Origin: Betaproteobacteria bacterium
Lineage (GTDB): Bacteria; Pseudomonadota; Gammaproteobacteria; Burkholderiales; Thiobacillaceae
DNA length: 64,000 nt
Reading direction: 5' to 3'
NCBI GenBank assembly: GCA_016219425.1
Contig: JACRNB010000009.1
Location: 42,586-106,585 of the forward strand
Shown here: piece by piece, positions 16,755-27,597 of the stretch
Layout: each line of letters opens with the position of its first letter
Position numbering within the stretch: the stretch's first letter is position 1
Position numbers and translations under genes: made by a program
Notes under the pieces: generated by a model
The model's database searches: none
Told to the model about the DNA's origin: nothing
The model's input: the letters and a program-made list of their open reading frames with translations, nothing else

Positions 16755-17170
16755 GACGGTGGCCAGGCGAACCGGCGCAGAAATCCCCCCTGCCCCCCTT
16801 TGGGAAAGGGGGGAAAACCGTTGGGGCTCGCGCAGACGCCTCCACGAGCGCCTTCCCCCTTTTCCAAAGGGGGAGTGAGGGGGATTTGACGACGGTGGCC
16901 AAACGAACCGGCTCAGAAATCCCCCCTGCCCCCCTTTGGGAAAGGGGGGAAAACCGTTGGGGTTGCGCAGACGTTTCCACGCGCGCCTTCCCCCTTTCCC
17001 AAAGGGGGAGTGAGGGGGATTTGACGACGGTGGCCGGGCAGACCGGCTCAGAAATCCCCCCTGCCCCCCTTTGGGAAAGGGGGGAAAACCGTTGGGGTTG
17101 CGCAGACGTTTCCACGAGCGCCTTCCCCCTTTCCCAAAGGGGGAGTGAGGGGGATTTGACGACGGTGGCC
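16755..17170 (+). repeat. Three tandem 135-bp units of the C-run/G-run repeat family, plus a partial fourth
   Basis: GACGGTGGCC starts a unit at 16755, 16891, 17026 and 17161, giving spacings of 136, 135 and 135. Each unit holds GAAATCCCCCCTG, a CCCCCCTTTGGGAAAGGGGGG hairpin, a less repetitive centre (AAAACCGTTGGGG...GCAGACG) and a CCCCCTTTCCCAAAGGGGG hairpin. The block fills most of the 473-base gap 16742-17214 between the cyclase and fkpB. I see no credible gene in the gap; ORFs across it are translations of the repeat. Confidence 0.93.
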
Positions 17171-17214
17171 GGGCAGCCGGCGGTAAACTCGCCCGCCGCC
17201 CTCTCCTCTCCCCC

Positions 17215-17649
17215 ATGACCGCTTCCCCTACCCTGCGCCCCGGCCATCAGGTCACCTTGCACTACCGCCTGGAATGCGCCGGGCAGGAGGTGGCCGACAC
17301 CTTCACCGCCGGGCCGGAGACCTTCACCCTGGGCCAGGGCGAGATGGAGGCGCGCCTGGAACTGCTGTTGCTGGGGCTGGCGGCGGGCGACCATCGCCGC
17401 TTTGAACTCGGCCCCGGCGAGGCCTTCGGCGACCACGACGCGGCGTTGGTCCACACCCTGCCGCGTAGCGACTTTCCCGCCGATATGGCGCTGGAGGCGG
17501 GCGGCGGCGTCGAATTCACGCTGCCCAACGGCCAGGTGCTGACCGGCGGGGTGCTGGAGATCGGCCCCGATACCGTAAAGGTGGATTTCAACCACCCGCT
17601 GGCCGGCATGCCGGTGAACTTTGAAGTGCAGATCCTCTCCCTCGAATGA
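17215..17649 (+). CDS. fkpB: FKBP-type peptidyl-prolyl isomerase (SlpA/FkpB-like)
   Basis: A 144-residue cytosolic FKBP isomerase. It has the SlyD/SlpA-type fold: a FKBP core ([48 protein letters not shown]) with an inserted flap and the closing [14 protein letters not shown]. In many proteobacteria this gene sits between lspA and ispH; here it keeps its ispH partner (ATGA overlap) but is about 15 kb from lspA. Confidence 0.92.
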   Translation: MTASPTLRPGHQVTLHYRLECAGQEVADTFTAGPETFTLGQGEMEARLELLLLGLAAGDHRRFELGPGEAFGDHDAALVHTLPRSDFPADMALEAGGGVEFTLPNGQVLTGGVLEIGPDTVKVDFNHPLAGMPVNFEVQILSLE

Positions 17650-18593
17650 CCATGCCCCATACCCCGCATACCCTCCTTCTCGCCAACCCGCGCGGCTTCT
17701 GCGCCGGGGTGGACCGCGCCATCTCCATCGTCGAACGCGCCCTGGAGAAGTACGGCGCGCCCATCTATGTGCGTCACGAAGTCGTCCATAACAAATTCGT
17801 GGTGGAAGACCTCAGGGCCAAGGGTGCGGTGTTCATCGAGACGCTGGATGAGGTTCCCGCCGGGGCCACCCTGATCTACAGCGCCCACGGCGTTCCCCAG
17901 TCGGTGCGGCGCGAGGCGGCGGCGCGAGGGCTGAAGGTGTTCGACGCCACCTGCCCCCTGGTCACCAAGGTGCATGTGGAGGTGAAGCGGATGCGCGAGG
18001 CGGGGCTGGAGATCGTCATGATCGGCCACAAGGGCCACCCCGAGGTGGAGGGCACCATGGGCCAGACCGAGGGGGGCATGGTTCTGGTGGAGGATGCGGA
18101 GGATGTCGCCGCGCTCACGGTGAGCGACCCGGAGCGGCTGGCCTATGTCACCCAGACCACGCTTTCGGTGGAAGACGCAGCGCGCGTGGTGGCGGCGCTG
18201 AAGGCGCGCTTCCCCGCCATCCGCGGCCCCAAGAAGGACGACATCTGCTACGCCACGCAGAATCGCCAGGACGCGGTGAAGAAGCTTTCGGCGGAGTGCG
18301 ATCTGGTGATCGTGGTGGGTTCGCCCAATTCTTCCAACTCCAACCGCCTGCGCGAAGTGGCCCGGAATGTGGGCTGCGAGGCCTACATGGTGGACAACGC
18401 GGGCCAGATCGACCCGGCCTGGCTGGAACGCAAACGCCGCATCGGCATCACCGCCGGGGCCTCCGCGCCGGAGGTGCTGGTGGAAGGGGTGATTGCGCGT
18501 CTGAAGGCGTTGGGGGCGGGGGAGGTCGCCGCGCTGGCGGGCATCGAGGAAAAGGTGAGTTTTCCGTTGCCGAAGGAGCTGGCGGAACGCTGA
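17646..18593 (+). CDS. ispH: 4-hydroxy-3-methylbut-2-enyl diphosphate reductase
   Basis: The final enzyme of the MEP isoprenoid pathway, producing IPP and DMAPP with an iron-sulfur cluster. The three cluster-binding cysteines are in [24 protein letters not shown] and [11 protein letters not shown]. The catalytic E-containing [14 protein letters not shown] is present. Length 315 is typical. The ATG at 17646 overlaps the fkpB stop; ATG 17652 is an alternative. Confidence 0.97.
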   Translation: MTMPHTPHTLLLANPRGFCAGVDRAISIVERALEKYGAPIYVRHEVVHNKFVVEDLRAKGAVFIETLDEVPAGATLIYSAHGVPQSVRREAAARGLKVFDATCPLVTKVHVEVKRMREAGLEIVMIGHKGHPEVEGTMGQTEGGMVLVEDAEDVAALTVSDPERLAYVTQTTLSVEDAARVVAALKARFPAIRGPKKDDICYATQNRQDAVKKLSAECDLVIVVGSPNSSNSNRLREVARNVGCEAYMVDNAGQIDPAWLERKRRIGITAGASAPEVLVEGVIARLKALGAGEVAALAGIEEKVSFPLPKELAER

Positions 18594-18658
18594 ACCGGGG
18601 GTTGATCGCCTGCAAAACCCTCAGCGCCGACACCATGGCGTCGCGCATTACCACGGTT

Positions 18659-18791
18659 GATCGCCCGGCATAGCCGGGCTCCTACAAAACCCCGCCCCCC
18701 GCACACCCTGTAGGAGCCCGGCTGTGCCGGGCGATCAACGTTGTCGGACGTGCACGTTCACCGCGTAGGAGCCCGGCTGTGCCGGGCGATC
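18659..18791. repeat. Cluster of three REP-like GTAGGAGCCCGGC units
   Basis: Units at 18659-18686 (inverted), 18710-18736 and 18765-18791 (direct), each with the GCCCGGC-TGT-GCCGGGC hairpin. They occupy the convergent gap between ispH and proB, ending two bases before the proB stop, where they could act as a bidirectional terminator. Confidence 0.88.
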
Positions 18792-18793
18792 CA

Positions 18794-20985
<2,192 letters not shown>

Positions 20986-20987
20986 CT

Positions 20988-21013
20988 AAAAAGCCCTATC
21001 CGAGGATAGGGCT
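20988..21013 (-). terminator. Rho-independent terminator or attenuator between rpmA and obgE
   Basis: On the minus strand, AGCCCTATCCTCGGATAGGGCT folds into a perfect 9-bp stem and is followed by TTTTT. It lies 20 bases after the rpmA stop and 27 bases before obgE. Since obgE has no obvious separate promoter, partial read-through is likely. Confidence 0.88.
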
Positions 21014-21033
21014 CTTCGGCGGGGCCAGAACGC

Positions 21034-21300
21034 TCAGGCGGCCTGGACCGGATGCACGCTCACGGTACGACGCCGCATCGGACCCTTGACGGTGAACTCG
21101 ACCACGCCGTCCACCTTGGCGAACAGGGTGTAGTCCTTGCCCACGCCGACGTTGCTGCCGGGGTGGAACTGAGTGCCGCGCTGACGCACCAGGATGTTGC
21201 CGGCGGGGACGAACTGGCCGCCGTAACGCTTTACGCCCAGGCGCTTGGATTCGGAGTCGCGACCGTTACGGGAACTGCCGCCTGCTTTTTTGTGTGCCAT
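21034..21300 (-). CDS. rpmA: 50S ribosomal protein L27
   Basis: An 88-residue large-subunit protein near the peptidyl transferase centre. It begins [20 protein letters not shown], the family signature, with no N-terminal cleavage extension. It is the second gene of the rplU-rpmA-obgE operon, 15 bases after rplU. Confidence 0.98.
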   Translation of the reverse strand: MAHKKAGGSSRNGRDSESKRLGVKRYGGQFVPAGNILVRQRGTQFHPGSNVGVGKDYTLFAKVDGVVEFTVKGPMRRRTVSVHPVQAA

Positions 21301-21315
21301 GTTGTCTGCTCCTGA

Positions 21316-21627
21316 TTACGCAGAAATGCCGTCGATGCGGATTTCCGTGTAGTTCTGACGATGACCCTGGGTCTTGCGGTAGTGCTTGCGGCGACGCATC
21401 TTGAAGATCATCACTTTTTCGCCGCGACCATGGGACAGGACCGTGGCCGTCACGGAAGCGCCAGCCACCATGGGGGCGCCGATCTTGATGGCGTCGCCGT
21501 CGGCAACCATCAGGACGTCCGTGATCTGTACCTGAGCGCCGACTTCCACGGGCAGGGTTTCAATCTTCAGTTTGCCGCCGGCGGCGACTTTGTACTGTTT
21601 GCCACCGGTTTTGATTACCGCGTACAT
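21316..21627 (-). CDS. rplU: 50S ribosomal protein L21
   Basis: A 103-residue large-subunit protein: [14 protein letters not shown] at the start and [16 protein letters not shown] in the C-terminal rRNA-binding part. It is the first gene of its operon; a sigma-70-type promoter is visible 40 bases upstream, and GGAGACAG precedes the ATG. Confidence 0.98.
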   Translation of the reverse strand: MYAVIKTGGKQYKVAAGGKLKIETLPVEVGAQVQITDVLMVADGDAIKIGAPMVAGASVTATVLSHGRGEKVMIFKMRRRKHYRKTQGHRQNYTEIRIDGISA

Positions 21628-21665
21628 GTCTGTCTCCAGAACTGGGGTCTATGCGAAAGGGCGGC

Positions 21666-21694
21666 ATTCTATGGGCAAGCGCCTGATATTGCAA
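21666..21694 (-). promoter_or_regulatory. Candidate sigma-70 promoter of rplU-rpmA-obgE-proB
   Basis: On the minus strand TTGCAA (-35, 21689-21694) and TAGAAT (-10, 21666-21671) are separated by 17 bases. It is placed about 40 bases before the rplU start. Confidence 0.6.
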
Positions 21695-21704
21695 CTCGTC
21701 GGGG

Positions 21705-21733
21705 CTGCCAAGCCGAACCTGATTAGGTATAGT
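21705..21733 (+). promoter_or_regulatory. Candidate promoter of the ECF sigma factor operon
   Basis: CTGCCA (-35, 21705-21710) and TATAGT (-10, 21728-21733) with a 17-base spacer, about 28 bases before the GTG at 21761. If real, the transcript starts near 21740, which rules out the longer ATG start at 21671 for the sigma factor. Confidence 0.5.
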
Positions 21734-21760
21734 GCGCCCGCCTCTACTGACCAAGCGCCT

Positions 21761-22318
21761 GTGGCTTCCTCTCTCGAAGTTGACCATTTCCTTGCGGGTG
21801 TTGAGCGGCGCGCCTTCAAGCAGGCGATGTACGCCGTCCAGGATCATCATTCCGCGCTCGACATCGTGCAAAACGCGATGCTCAAACTGGTGGAGCGATA
21901 TGGCGACAAACCGGTGGAGGAACTGCCCATGCTGTTCCAGCGCATCCTGCAAAACACGATCCATGACCACTTTCGACGCGCCAAGGTGCGCAATTTCTGG
22001 GTGCGCCTGGTCTCCCCGCTCAAGGACAAGGATGGGGAGGAGAGCCTGGAGAGTCTCGCGGGCGACATGGAGTCAACCGTCTTTCCGGCCCCCGACGCGG
22101 AGGTGACCACGCAGCAGACGCTGACGCTGATCGAACGGGCGCTGGCCGAACTTCCCCCGCGTCAACGCGAGGCGTTTCTGTTGCGTTACTGGGAGGAGCT
22201 GGATGTGGCGGAAACGGCCCAGGCCATGGGTTGCAGCGAGGGGAGCGTCAAAACCCATAGCTTCCGCGCCGTGCATGCCTTGGCGGAGAAGCTGAAACAC
22301 TCGGGAATCAAGCTGTGA
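21761..22318 (+). CDS. ECF-type RNA polymerase sigma factor
   Basis: A 185-residue sigma-70 family factor. Region 2 is seen in HHSALDIVQNAMLKLVERYG...LFQRILQNTIHDHFRR, and region 4 in LPPRQREAFLLRYWEELDVAETAQAMGCSEGSVKTHSFRAVHAL, a helix-turn-helix for -35 recognition. The GTG at 21761 is chosen because the promoter candidate lies upstream of it and family members start at this point. The GTGA overlap with the DUF3619 gene indicates a co-translated operon. The DUF3619 membrane protein could act as its regulator, but that is not established. Confidence 0.9.
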   Translation: MASSLEVDHFLAGVERRAFKQAMYAVQDHHSALDIVQNAMLKLVERYGDKPVEELPMLFQRILQNTIHDHFRRAKVRNFWVRLVSPLKDKDGEESLESLAGDMESTVFPAPDAEVTTQQTLTLIERALAELPPRQREAFLLRYWEELDVAETAQAMGCSEGSVKTHSFRAVHALAEKLKHSGIKL

Positions 22319-22680
22319 ACGAACAGGATGTAACGCGTCGGGTCGTCGAGACCCTGGATCAGGGGGCACGGGAACTGCCCCCCGAGGTTGCGTCGCGCCT
22401 GTACGACCTGCGCCGCGAGGCGGTGCGACGCATCAGTGCGCGGCATGTCGGCCAGGGGGTTCTGGCGTGGACGCAACATCACCTGTGGGCGCCGGCCCTG
22501 TTGCTGGGTCTCCTGATCCTGGCCGCCTGGTACGGCCTCACCCCGCGCGAACGCCCCGTGGCCGAGCCGAACAATGTCGATGTCCTGCTCCTGACCGACG
22601 CCGTACCGCCCCAGGCGTTTGCCGACTGGAGCCTGGTGACGCGGGACAACGCTGAAGCGCAATGTCTTACCGTACGTTGA
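22315..22680 (+). CDS. DUF3619 family single-pass membrane protein
   Basis: A 121-residue protein with an acidic, helical cytoplasmic N-terminus (residues 1-55), one transmembrane segment (WAPALLLGLLILAAWYGL, about 59-76) and a C-terminal tail. The topology resembles small anti-sigma factors, and the gene follows the sigma factor with a GTGA overlap, a conserved arrangement in betaproteobacteria. The function is unproven. Confidence 0.85.
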   Translation: MNEQDVTRRVVETLDQGARELPPEVASRLYDLRREAVRRISARHVGQGVLAWTQHHLWAPALLLGLLILAAWYGLTPRERPVAEPNNVDVLLLTDAVPPQAFADWSLVTRDNAEAQCLTVR

Positions 22681-23051
22681 TCCTCTGTCTGATCCTGCTC
22701 ATTCCCGGCCTGAGCCGGGCGGACGCGCATCATTTCTGGCAAGACCTGAGCCAAAACGAGCAGATCGCCCTGGCGCCCCTGGCAGGGGACTGGAATCTGA
22801 TGTCGGCATCGCAGCAGGAGAAGTTGCGCAAGGCGGCGCAAGGGTACGCAAAGCTCACCCCGCAGCAACAGAAGGTCATGCACTCCCGCCTGCGCACCTG
22901 GGCGCGGCTGACCCCCGAGCAACGCGAGATCGCCAGGGAAAACTACCGGCGCATCCAGGCCATGCCCAAATCGGATCAGGAAAAAATCCGGCAGCAGTGG
23001 CTGGAAAGCCTGTGCCTGGAATTCGGCCATCCCGCCAAGGCCCCCCACTGA
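22662..23051 (+). CDS. DUF3106 family secreted protein
   Basis: A 129-residue protein with an N-terminal signal sequence (MSYRTLILCLILLIPGLSRA, likely cut near residue 21) and a helical, charged body with repeated LTP-E/Q-Q motifs (YAKLTPQQQKVM, WARLTPEQREIA). This is the DUF3106 pattern, of unknown function and probably periplasmic. It overlaps the DUF3619 gene by 19 bases, so the genes are translated together. Confidence 0.86.
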   Translation: MSYRTLILCLILLIPGLSRADAHHFWQDLSQNEQIALAPLAGDWNLMSASQQEKLRKAAQGYAKLTPQQQKVMHSRLRTWARLTPEQREIARENYRRIQAMPKSDQEKIRQQWLESLCLEFGHPAKAPH

Positions 23052-23052
23052 A

Positions 23053-23457
23053 TTGAGCGAGATTCCAAGCATCCGTCGCAGGCTGGTCTGCAACCTGTAC
23101 GAGAGCCTGCTGCTGACCGCCTTCGTCTTTCTGGTCAGCATCCCCCTGGTCGTTCTTTCGCAGGAACTCGCCCCCCTCGTGGCGCGATGGCTGCTGCGGG
23201 GATATGTGCTGGGGATGGCCGGACTGTATTTCGTGACGTTCTGGGGCAGGGGTCAGACCCTGGCCATGAAGACCTGGCGCATCCGCCTGGAAAGCTCCGG
23301 CGCCGCAGCCGTCAGCCGCAAACAGCTTTGGCTGCGTTACCTGCTGGCCTGCCTGAATCTGGCGACGCTGGGGGCGGGCTGGTGGTACGCGGCCTTCACG
23401 CCCGAGCGCCAGTTTCTTCAGGACCGTTGGGCCGGCACCCGTCTGGTTCGAATCTGA
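23053..23457 (+). CDS. RDD family membrane protein
   Basis: A 134-residue RDD protein with three hydrophobic segments (about residues 18-38, 48-66, 94-110) and the closing QFLQDRWAGTRLVRI typical of the family. It completes the sigma factor operon. The start is TTG at 23053, two bases after the previous stop; no ATG is available near the conserved N-terminus. The role of RDD proteins is mostly unknown, with some linked to ion transport. Confidence 0.87.
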   Translation: MSEIPSIRRRLVCNLYESLLLTAFVFLVSIPLVVLSQELAPLVARWLLRGYVLGMAGLYFVTFWGRGQTLAMKTWRIRLESSGAAAVSRKQLWLRYLLACLNLATLGAGWWYAAFTPERQFLQDRWAGTRLVRI

Positions 23458-23485
23458 GCCGGCCCGGCGCTCAACGCCGGTCCAC

Positions 23486-24556
23486 TCAACGCCGGTCCAC
23501 CATCCAGAGCCCGCCGACCGCCGCCAGCGCAAACAGCAAGGTGGGCGTCACCGCCGCCACGCCGGTGGGCCAATCCTGCAACAAGGTCATCTGCGACATC
23601 ATGCGGCTGGACAGGTGGAAACCCAGGCCCAGCATCACCCCGGTCAGCAGGCGTCCGCCCGCCTCGCCGCTGCGCGGGGGGCGGAAGGCGAAACTCAGGG
23701 CCAGCAGCAGCATCACCGGCATGGCCACGGGGTAGACCAGCTTGTTCCACAGGGCGATGGTGTAGCGCTTGGCGTCCTGGCGGTTGGACTCCAGGTGTTT
23801 CTTGTAGCTGTAGAGGGCGGCAATCGACATGCTTTCCGGCTTCACCATGAGCAGTTCCAGCAGGTCCGGCGTTACCGCGGAATCCCACTGCTGGTCGGGC
23901 AAGCGGCTGGTTTGCGTGCCCTGCTCGTTGATCCGGGTCTCGGTCAGCCCTTGCAGGCGCCAGTGCCCGCCCTCCCAGCGCGCAGACTCGGCGCGACGCA
24001 TGGAGAGCAGGCGGAATTCGGCGTCGAAGGAATACAGGCGCACATCCTGCAGGGTCGCGTCCGCGCGCATGTCACGGATGTTGATGAAGGTCTGCTTGTC
24101 CTTCGCCCACATGCCGGTCTGGAACTCATGGGCCACCACCCCGCTGGTGGCGCGCAGCTTGATCTGGCTGGCCAGACGCTCGGCGTTGGGGGTGACGTAC
24201 TCCCCGAACAGGAGCGCGGCCAGGCCGATGCCGGCCCCCAGCACCAGCATCCACCAGGCCATGCGCCCGGTGGGAAGGCCGCCCGAACGCATGACGCTGA
24301 ACTCCGAGGAAAGCGCCAATCGGTTCCAGGTGAACAGGGCGCCGATGATCACGGCCAGCGGCAACAGCTCATACAAACGCCCCGGACTGTTCAGCGTCAC
24401 ATAGAGGATGGCCAGGGTCGAGGTATAGGCGGGCGGGCGGTTGTCGCTCAGTTCATTGATGAAATCGAAAAAGGAAAACAGGCCCAGCAGCGCCAGCCCC
24501 GTGATGACGATGGAGCCGACCAGATCCCGCGCCAGATAGCGGAACAGGATATTCAT
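23486..24556 (-). CDS. lptG: LPS export permease LptG
   Basis: An inner-membrane subunit of the LptB2FG transporter that extracts lipopolysaccharide from the inner membrane. The 356-residue protein has six membrane segments and a central periplasmic domain, starting MNILFRYLARDLVGSIV. The ATG at 24556 abuts the terminal inverted repeat of the small element inserted between lptF and lptG; the longer open frame upstream only translates that element. The ribosome binding region before this ATG now comes from the element and shows no clear purine run, so translation may be altered. Confidence 0.95.
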   Translation of the reverse strand: MNILFRYLARDLVGSIVITGLALLGLFSFFDFINELSDNRPPAYTSTLAILYVTLNSPGRLYELLPLAVIIGALFTWNRLALSSEFSVMRSGGLPTGRMAWWMLVLGAGIGLAALLFGEYVTPNAERLASQIKLRATSGVVAHEFQTGMWAKDKQTFINIRDMRADATLQDVRLYSFDAEFRLLSMRRAESARWEGGHWRLQGLTETRINEQGTQTSRLPDQQWDSAVTPDLLELLMVKPESMSIAALYSYKKHLESNRQDAKRYTIALWNKLVYPVAMPVMLLLALSFAFRPPRSGEAGGRLLTGVMLGLGFHLSSRMMSQMTLLQDWPTGVAAVTPTLLFALAAVGGLWMVDRR

Positions 24557-24791
24557 CCTAGAAACCTCAGTTGACCGCTCCTTGGCCCTCGTGAGGCCGC
24601 ATGGATGCTGGCGTTTGCGCCTCCGGGAACGCTCACCCATTGGGTGGGGCCGCTACGCACCCGATTGCACGGTTTTCGCGCCGCCTGGCCGCGTTGCTCC
24701 TCCTTGCGGGGCCGGCCCCGCGTCGTCGTCGCGCCTTGCCAGGCGGCGCGAAAACCGCACACTCGGGCGCGTCCAACTGAGGTTTCTAGGA
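24556..24791. mobile_element. 236-bp MITE-like element with terminal inverted repeats and 3-bp target duplication
   Basis: The ends are TCCTAGAAACCTCAGTTG and its inverted copy, differing by one base in the innermost part. The element is flanked by TCA on both sides (24553-24555 and 24792-24794), a target-site duplication. Removing the element and one TCA restores an ATGA overlap between the lptF stop and the lptG start. A second inverted repeat (GGTTTTCGCGCCGCCTGGC near 24677, and its complement near 24745) lies inside. No transposase is encoded. Confidence 0.85.
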
Positions 24792-25865
24792 TCATCGCGC
24801 CCAGGGTCCGGAGAACCGACGCCAGAACAGATAGGCCACGAAGATCGCCATGGCCCCGTGCACGAGAAAGATCGCCCCGGCGGCGGACAGACGTGAACGC
24901 GCCACCCAGTCATCCGAGACCCCGACGAGGTTGTTGTAGGCGACGTAGATCAGGATGACGAACACCACGTTGAGCGACTTTCCCGCCCTGGGATTGACGT
25001 AACTGAGCGGGATGGCCAGCAGGCAGAGCATGAGGGCGCACAGGGAATGGCCGACGCGCCAGACCAGCTCCCCCATCTTTACCGGGGTCGGGTCGGTCAG
25101 GATCTCGTTGAGGTAGAGGGAGCGCGGCCCCTCGTTGAGCTGCCCCGGCGTGTTGGCGGGGATGCGCACGGCGTAGGCGTCGTATTTCGCCATGCGGAAG
25201 TCCGCCTCGCCCGGGATGCCGTCATAGCGCCGACCGTTCTCCAGCACCAGGAAGCGGTCGCCGCTGGCGTGCGACTCGACATGCCCCTGATGCGCCACGA
25301 TCACCCCCATGCGCCCCTGTAACGGGGCCTGCACGAAGACGTTCTCCACCTTGAGTCCGTCCGCCGAGGCGCGCTCCACGAAGTAGACGCGATTGCCCTG
25401 CTCCGTCTCGGTGAACAAGCCGGGAGAAAGGCTGGTGACCTCGTCCTTGCCGGTGTGGATGGCCCGCTCGAAGATGGCCTGGGTGCGCGTTGCCCAGGGC
25501 AGCAGCACCATACTGACCACGCTGATCAGCAACATCATGGGCGCCATGAAGATGAGCACCGGGCGAATCCATCCGGCGGGGCCAATCCCCCCGCCCATCC
25601 AGATGATGGACTCACTGTCGCGCCAGAGCCGGGTCAGGCTCATGAATACGCCAATGAAACAGGCCAGGGACAGGATCACGGGCAGGAAGCGCATCAGGGC
25701 AAAGCCCAGCATGGGCAGCACGTCCCCGACGCCGATGTCGCCCACCGCCGCCTTGCCCAGGGTGCGCACCAGGATCACCACCGCGTAGATGGCGGACAGC
25801 GCCGCGCTGGACAAGGTGGTCAGTGCCACCATCTCGCGGACCAGGGCGCGTTCAAACCGGGTCAT
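24792..25865 (-). CDS. lptF: LPS export permease LptF
   Basis: Partner of LptG in the lipopolysaccharide transporter. The 357-residue protein has membrane segments near residues 15-35, 55-75 and 100-120, a periplasmic domain (YFVERASADGLKVENVFVQ), and three C-terminal segments (LCALMLCLLAIPLSYVNPR and following). It is divergent from pepA, as in many proteobacteria. Its TGA stop forms one copy of the target duplication of the inserted element. Confidence 0.95.
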   Translation of the reverse strand: MTRFERALVREMVALTTLSSAALSAIYAVVILVRTLGKAAVGDIGVGDVLPMLGFALMRFLPVILSLACFIGVFMSLTRLWRDSESIIWMGGGIGPAGWIRPVLIFMAPMMLLISVVSMVLLPWATRTQAIFERAIHTGKDEVTSLSPGLFTETEQGNRVYFVERASADGLKVENVFVQAPLQGRMGVIVAHQGHVESHASGDRFLVLENGRRYDGIPGEADFRMAKYDAYAVRIPANTPGQLNEGPRSLYLNEILTDPTPVKMGELVWRVGHSLCALMLCLLAIPLSYVNPRAGKSLNVVFVILIYVAYNNLVGVSDDWVARSRLSAAGAIFLVHGAMAIFVAYLFWRRFSGPWAR

Positions 25866-25968
25866 GCTTTGACGCGGCCAACAGGGGGTGCGGATAATCC
25901 GGATGTGCGCCGGATGGCGTCGAGATCAGGGATTTTCCCGACACGAACAGGGTTATTTGGAGAAATCA

Positions 25969-27459
25969 ATGGAATTCAGCATCAAAAGCGGCAGCCCGGA
26001 AAAACTACGCAGCGCCTGCGTCGTGGTCGGTGTGTTCGAACAGGGCGGTCTCAGCCCGGCGGCGGAGACCCTGAATCAGGCGGCGCAAGGCTACCTGGCC
26101 GACATTGTCCGGGGTGGCGACATGGACGGCAAGCCGGGCGCGACCCTGATGCTGCACCGCGTCCCCGGTCTGGCCGCCGCCCGTGTGCTGCTGGTGGGGC
26201 TGGGCAAGGAATCCGAACTCGGCGACAAAAATTTCCGCGATGCCGTGCGCGGCGCGATCAAGGCCCTGTCCGAGCGCGGCATTGCCGAAGCCGGCCTGTG
26301 CCTCGCCGAACTCCCCGTGAAGCAGCGCGACCCCGCCTGGGCCGCCGAACAGATCGTGCTGGTGGCCGCCGATGCGCTGTATCGCTTTGAGCGCATGAAG
26401 AGCAAGCCGGAGACGTCCGGCAAATCCATCAAGAAACTGGCCCTCGTCGTCGCCGCGCGCGCCGGCGTCGCCAGCGCCGAAGCGGGCGTCGCCCGCGGAC
26501 AGGCCATCGCGGCGGGCGTGAACCTGGCCAAGGATCTCGGCAACCTGCCGGGCAACGTCTGCACCCCTTCCTACCTGGCCGACCAGGCCCGCGCCATGGC
26601 CAAATCGCGCGGCCTCGGCGTCAAGGTGCTGGGCCGCGAGCAGATCGAAAAACTCGGCATGGGCTCCTTCCTCTCCGTCGCCAAGGGCAGCGACGAGCCG
26701 CCGCGCTTCATCGTGCTGGAGCACAAGGGCGGGGCCAAAAAGCAGAAGCCGGTGGTGCTGGTGGGCAAGGGCATCACCTTCGATTCCGGCGGCATCTCCC
26801 TGAAGCCGGGTGCGGAGATGGACGAGATGAAGTACGACATGTGCGGCGCGGCCTCGGTGCTGGGCGCGCTCCAGGCCGCCGCCGACCTCAAGCTGCCGCT
26901 CAACATCGTCGGCCTCATCCCCGCCTGTGAGAACCTGCCCTCGGGCCGCGCCAACAAGCCGGGCGACGTGGTGACTTCCATGTCCGGCCAGACCATCGAG
27001 GTGCTCAATACCGACGCGGAAGGCCGCCTGATTCTGTGCGACGCGCTGACCTATGCGGAGCGGTTCGACCCGGCCTGCGTGGTGGATGTGGCCACCCTGA
27101 CCGGGGCCTGCGTCATCGCTCTGGGCAACTTCACCTCGGGCCTGCTCGCCAATGACGATGCGCTGGCCCAGGAACTGCTCGCCGCCGGCAACGAGGCGCA
27201 GGACCGCTGCTGGCAACTGCCCCTGTTCGATGAATACCAGGATCTGCTCAAGAGCAACTTTGCCGACATGGCCAACATCGGCGGACGCGCAGGCGGAACC
27301 ATCTCGGCGGCCTGTTTCCTGTCGCGCTTCACGCAGAACTACGCCTGGGCGCACCTGGATATTGCCGGCACGGCCTGGAAGAGCGGCAAGGACAAGGGCG
27401 GCACCGGGCGTCCGGTGCCGCTGCTGGTGCACTTCCTGGCGAAGCGGGCGGCGGGGTAA
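25969..27459 (+). CDS. pepA: Leucyl aminopeptidase (M17)
   Basis: A cytosolic manganese/zinc exopeptidase of 496 residues, also known in E. coli as a DNA-binding recombination and transcription factor. The family signature NTDAEGRL and the metal ligands in VGKGITFDSGGISLKP, MKYDMCGAA are present. The ATG at 25969 follows TTTGGAGAAATCA; an open frame reaches further upstream but without similarity. Confidence 0.97.
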   Translation: MEFSIKSGSPEKLRSACVVVGVFEQGGLSPAAETLNQAAQGYLADIVRGGDMDGKPGATLMLHRVPGLAAARVLLVGLGKESELGDKNFRDAVRGAIKALSERGIAEAGLCLAELPVKQRDPAWAAEQIVLVAADALYRFERMKSKPETSGKSIKKLALVVAARAGVASAEAGVARGQAIAAGVNLAKDLGNLPGNVCTPSYLADQARAMAKSRGLGVKVLGREQIEKLGMGSFLSVAKGSDEPPRFIVLEHKGGAKKQKPVVLVGKGITFDSGGISLKPGAEMDEMKYDMCGAASVLGALQAAADLKLPLNIVGLIPACENLPSGRANKPGDVVTSMSGQTIEVLNTDAEGRLILCDALTYAERFDPACVVDVATLTGACVIALGNFTSGLLANDDALAQELLAAGNEAQDRCWQLPLFDEYQDLLKSNFADMANIGGRAGGTISAACFLSRFTQNYAWAHLDIAGTAWKSGKDKGGTGRPVPLLVHFLAKRAAG

Positions 27460-27490
27460 CCGAGCCTGACGCCCCCCCCCCGACGCCTCT

Positions 27491-27566
27491 GTAGGAGCCC
27501 GGCTGTGCCGGGCGATCCTCCCTTCGCGCCGGACAAAGACATCGCCCGGCACAGCCGGGCTCCTAC
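27491..27566. repeat. REP-like inverted pair (GTAGGAGCCCGGC family)
   Basis: Two units facing each other, GTAGGAGCCCGGCTGTGCCG and its complement ending in GGGCTCCTAC. It lies in the convergent gap between pepA and the SlyD-like gene and may serve as a shared terminator. Confidence 0.88.
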
Positions 27567-27597
27567 ACGGGGGCGCTCTGGGGTTTTACGTTCAGGG

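Noticed and set aside
16886..17218. A 110-residue ORF between the cyclase and fkpB
   Set aside because: Its sequence repeats exactly with the 135-bp tandem unit, so it is a product of the repeat.
24582..24896. Small ORFs inside the element between lptF and lptG
   Set aside because: They are Arg/Pro-rich, cross the element boundary, and have no transposase motifs.
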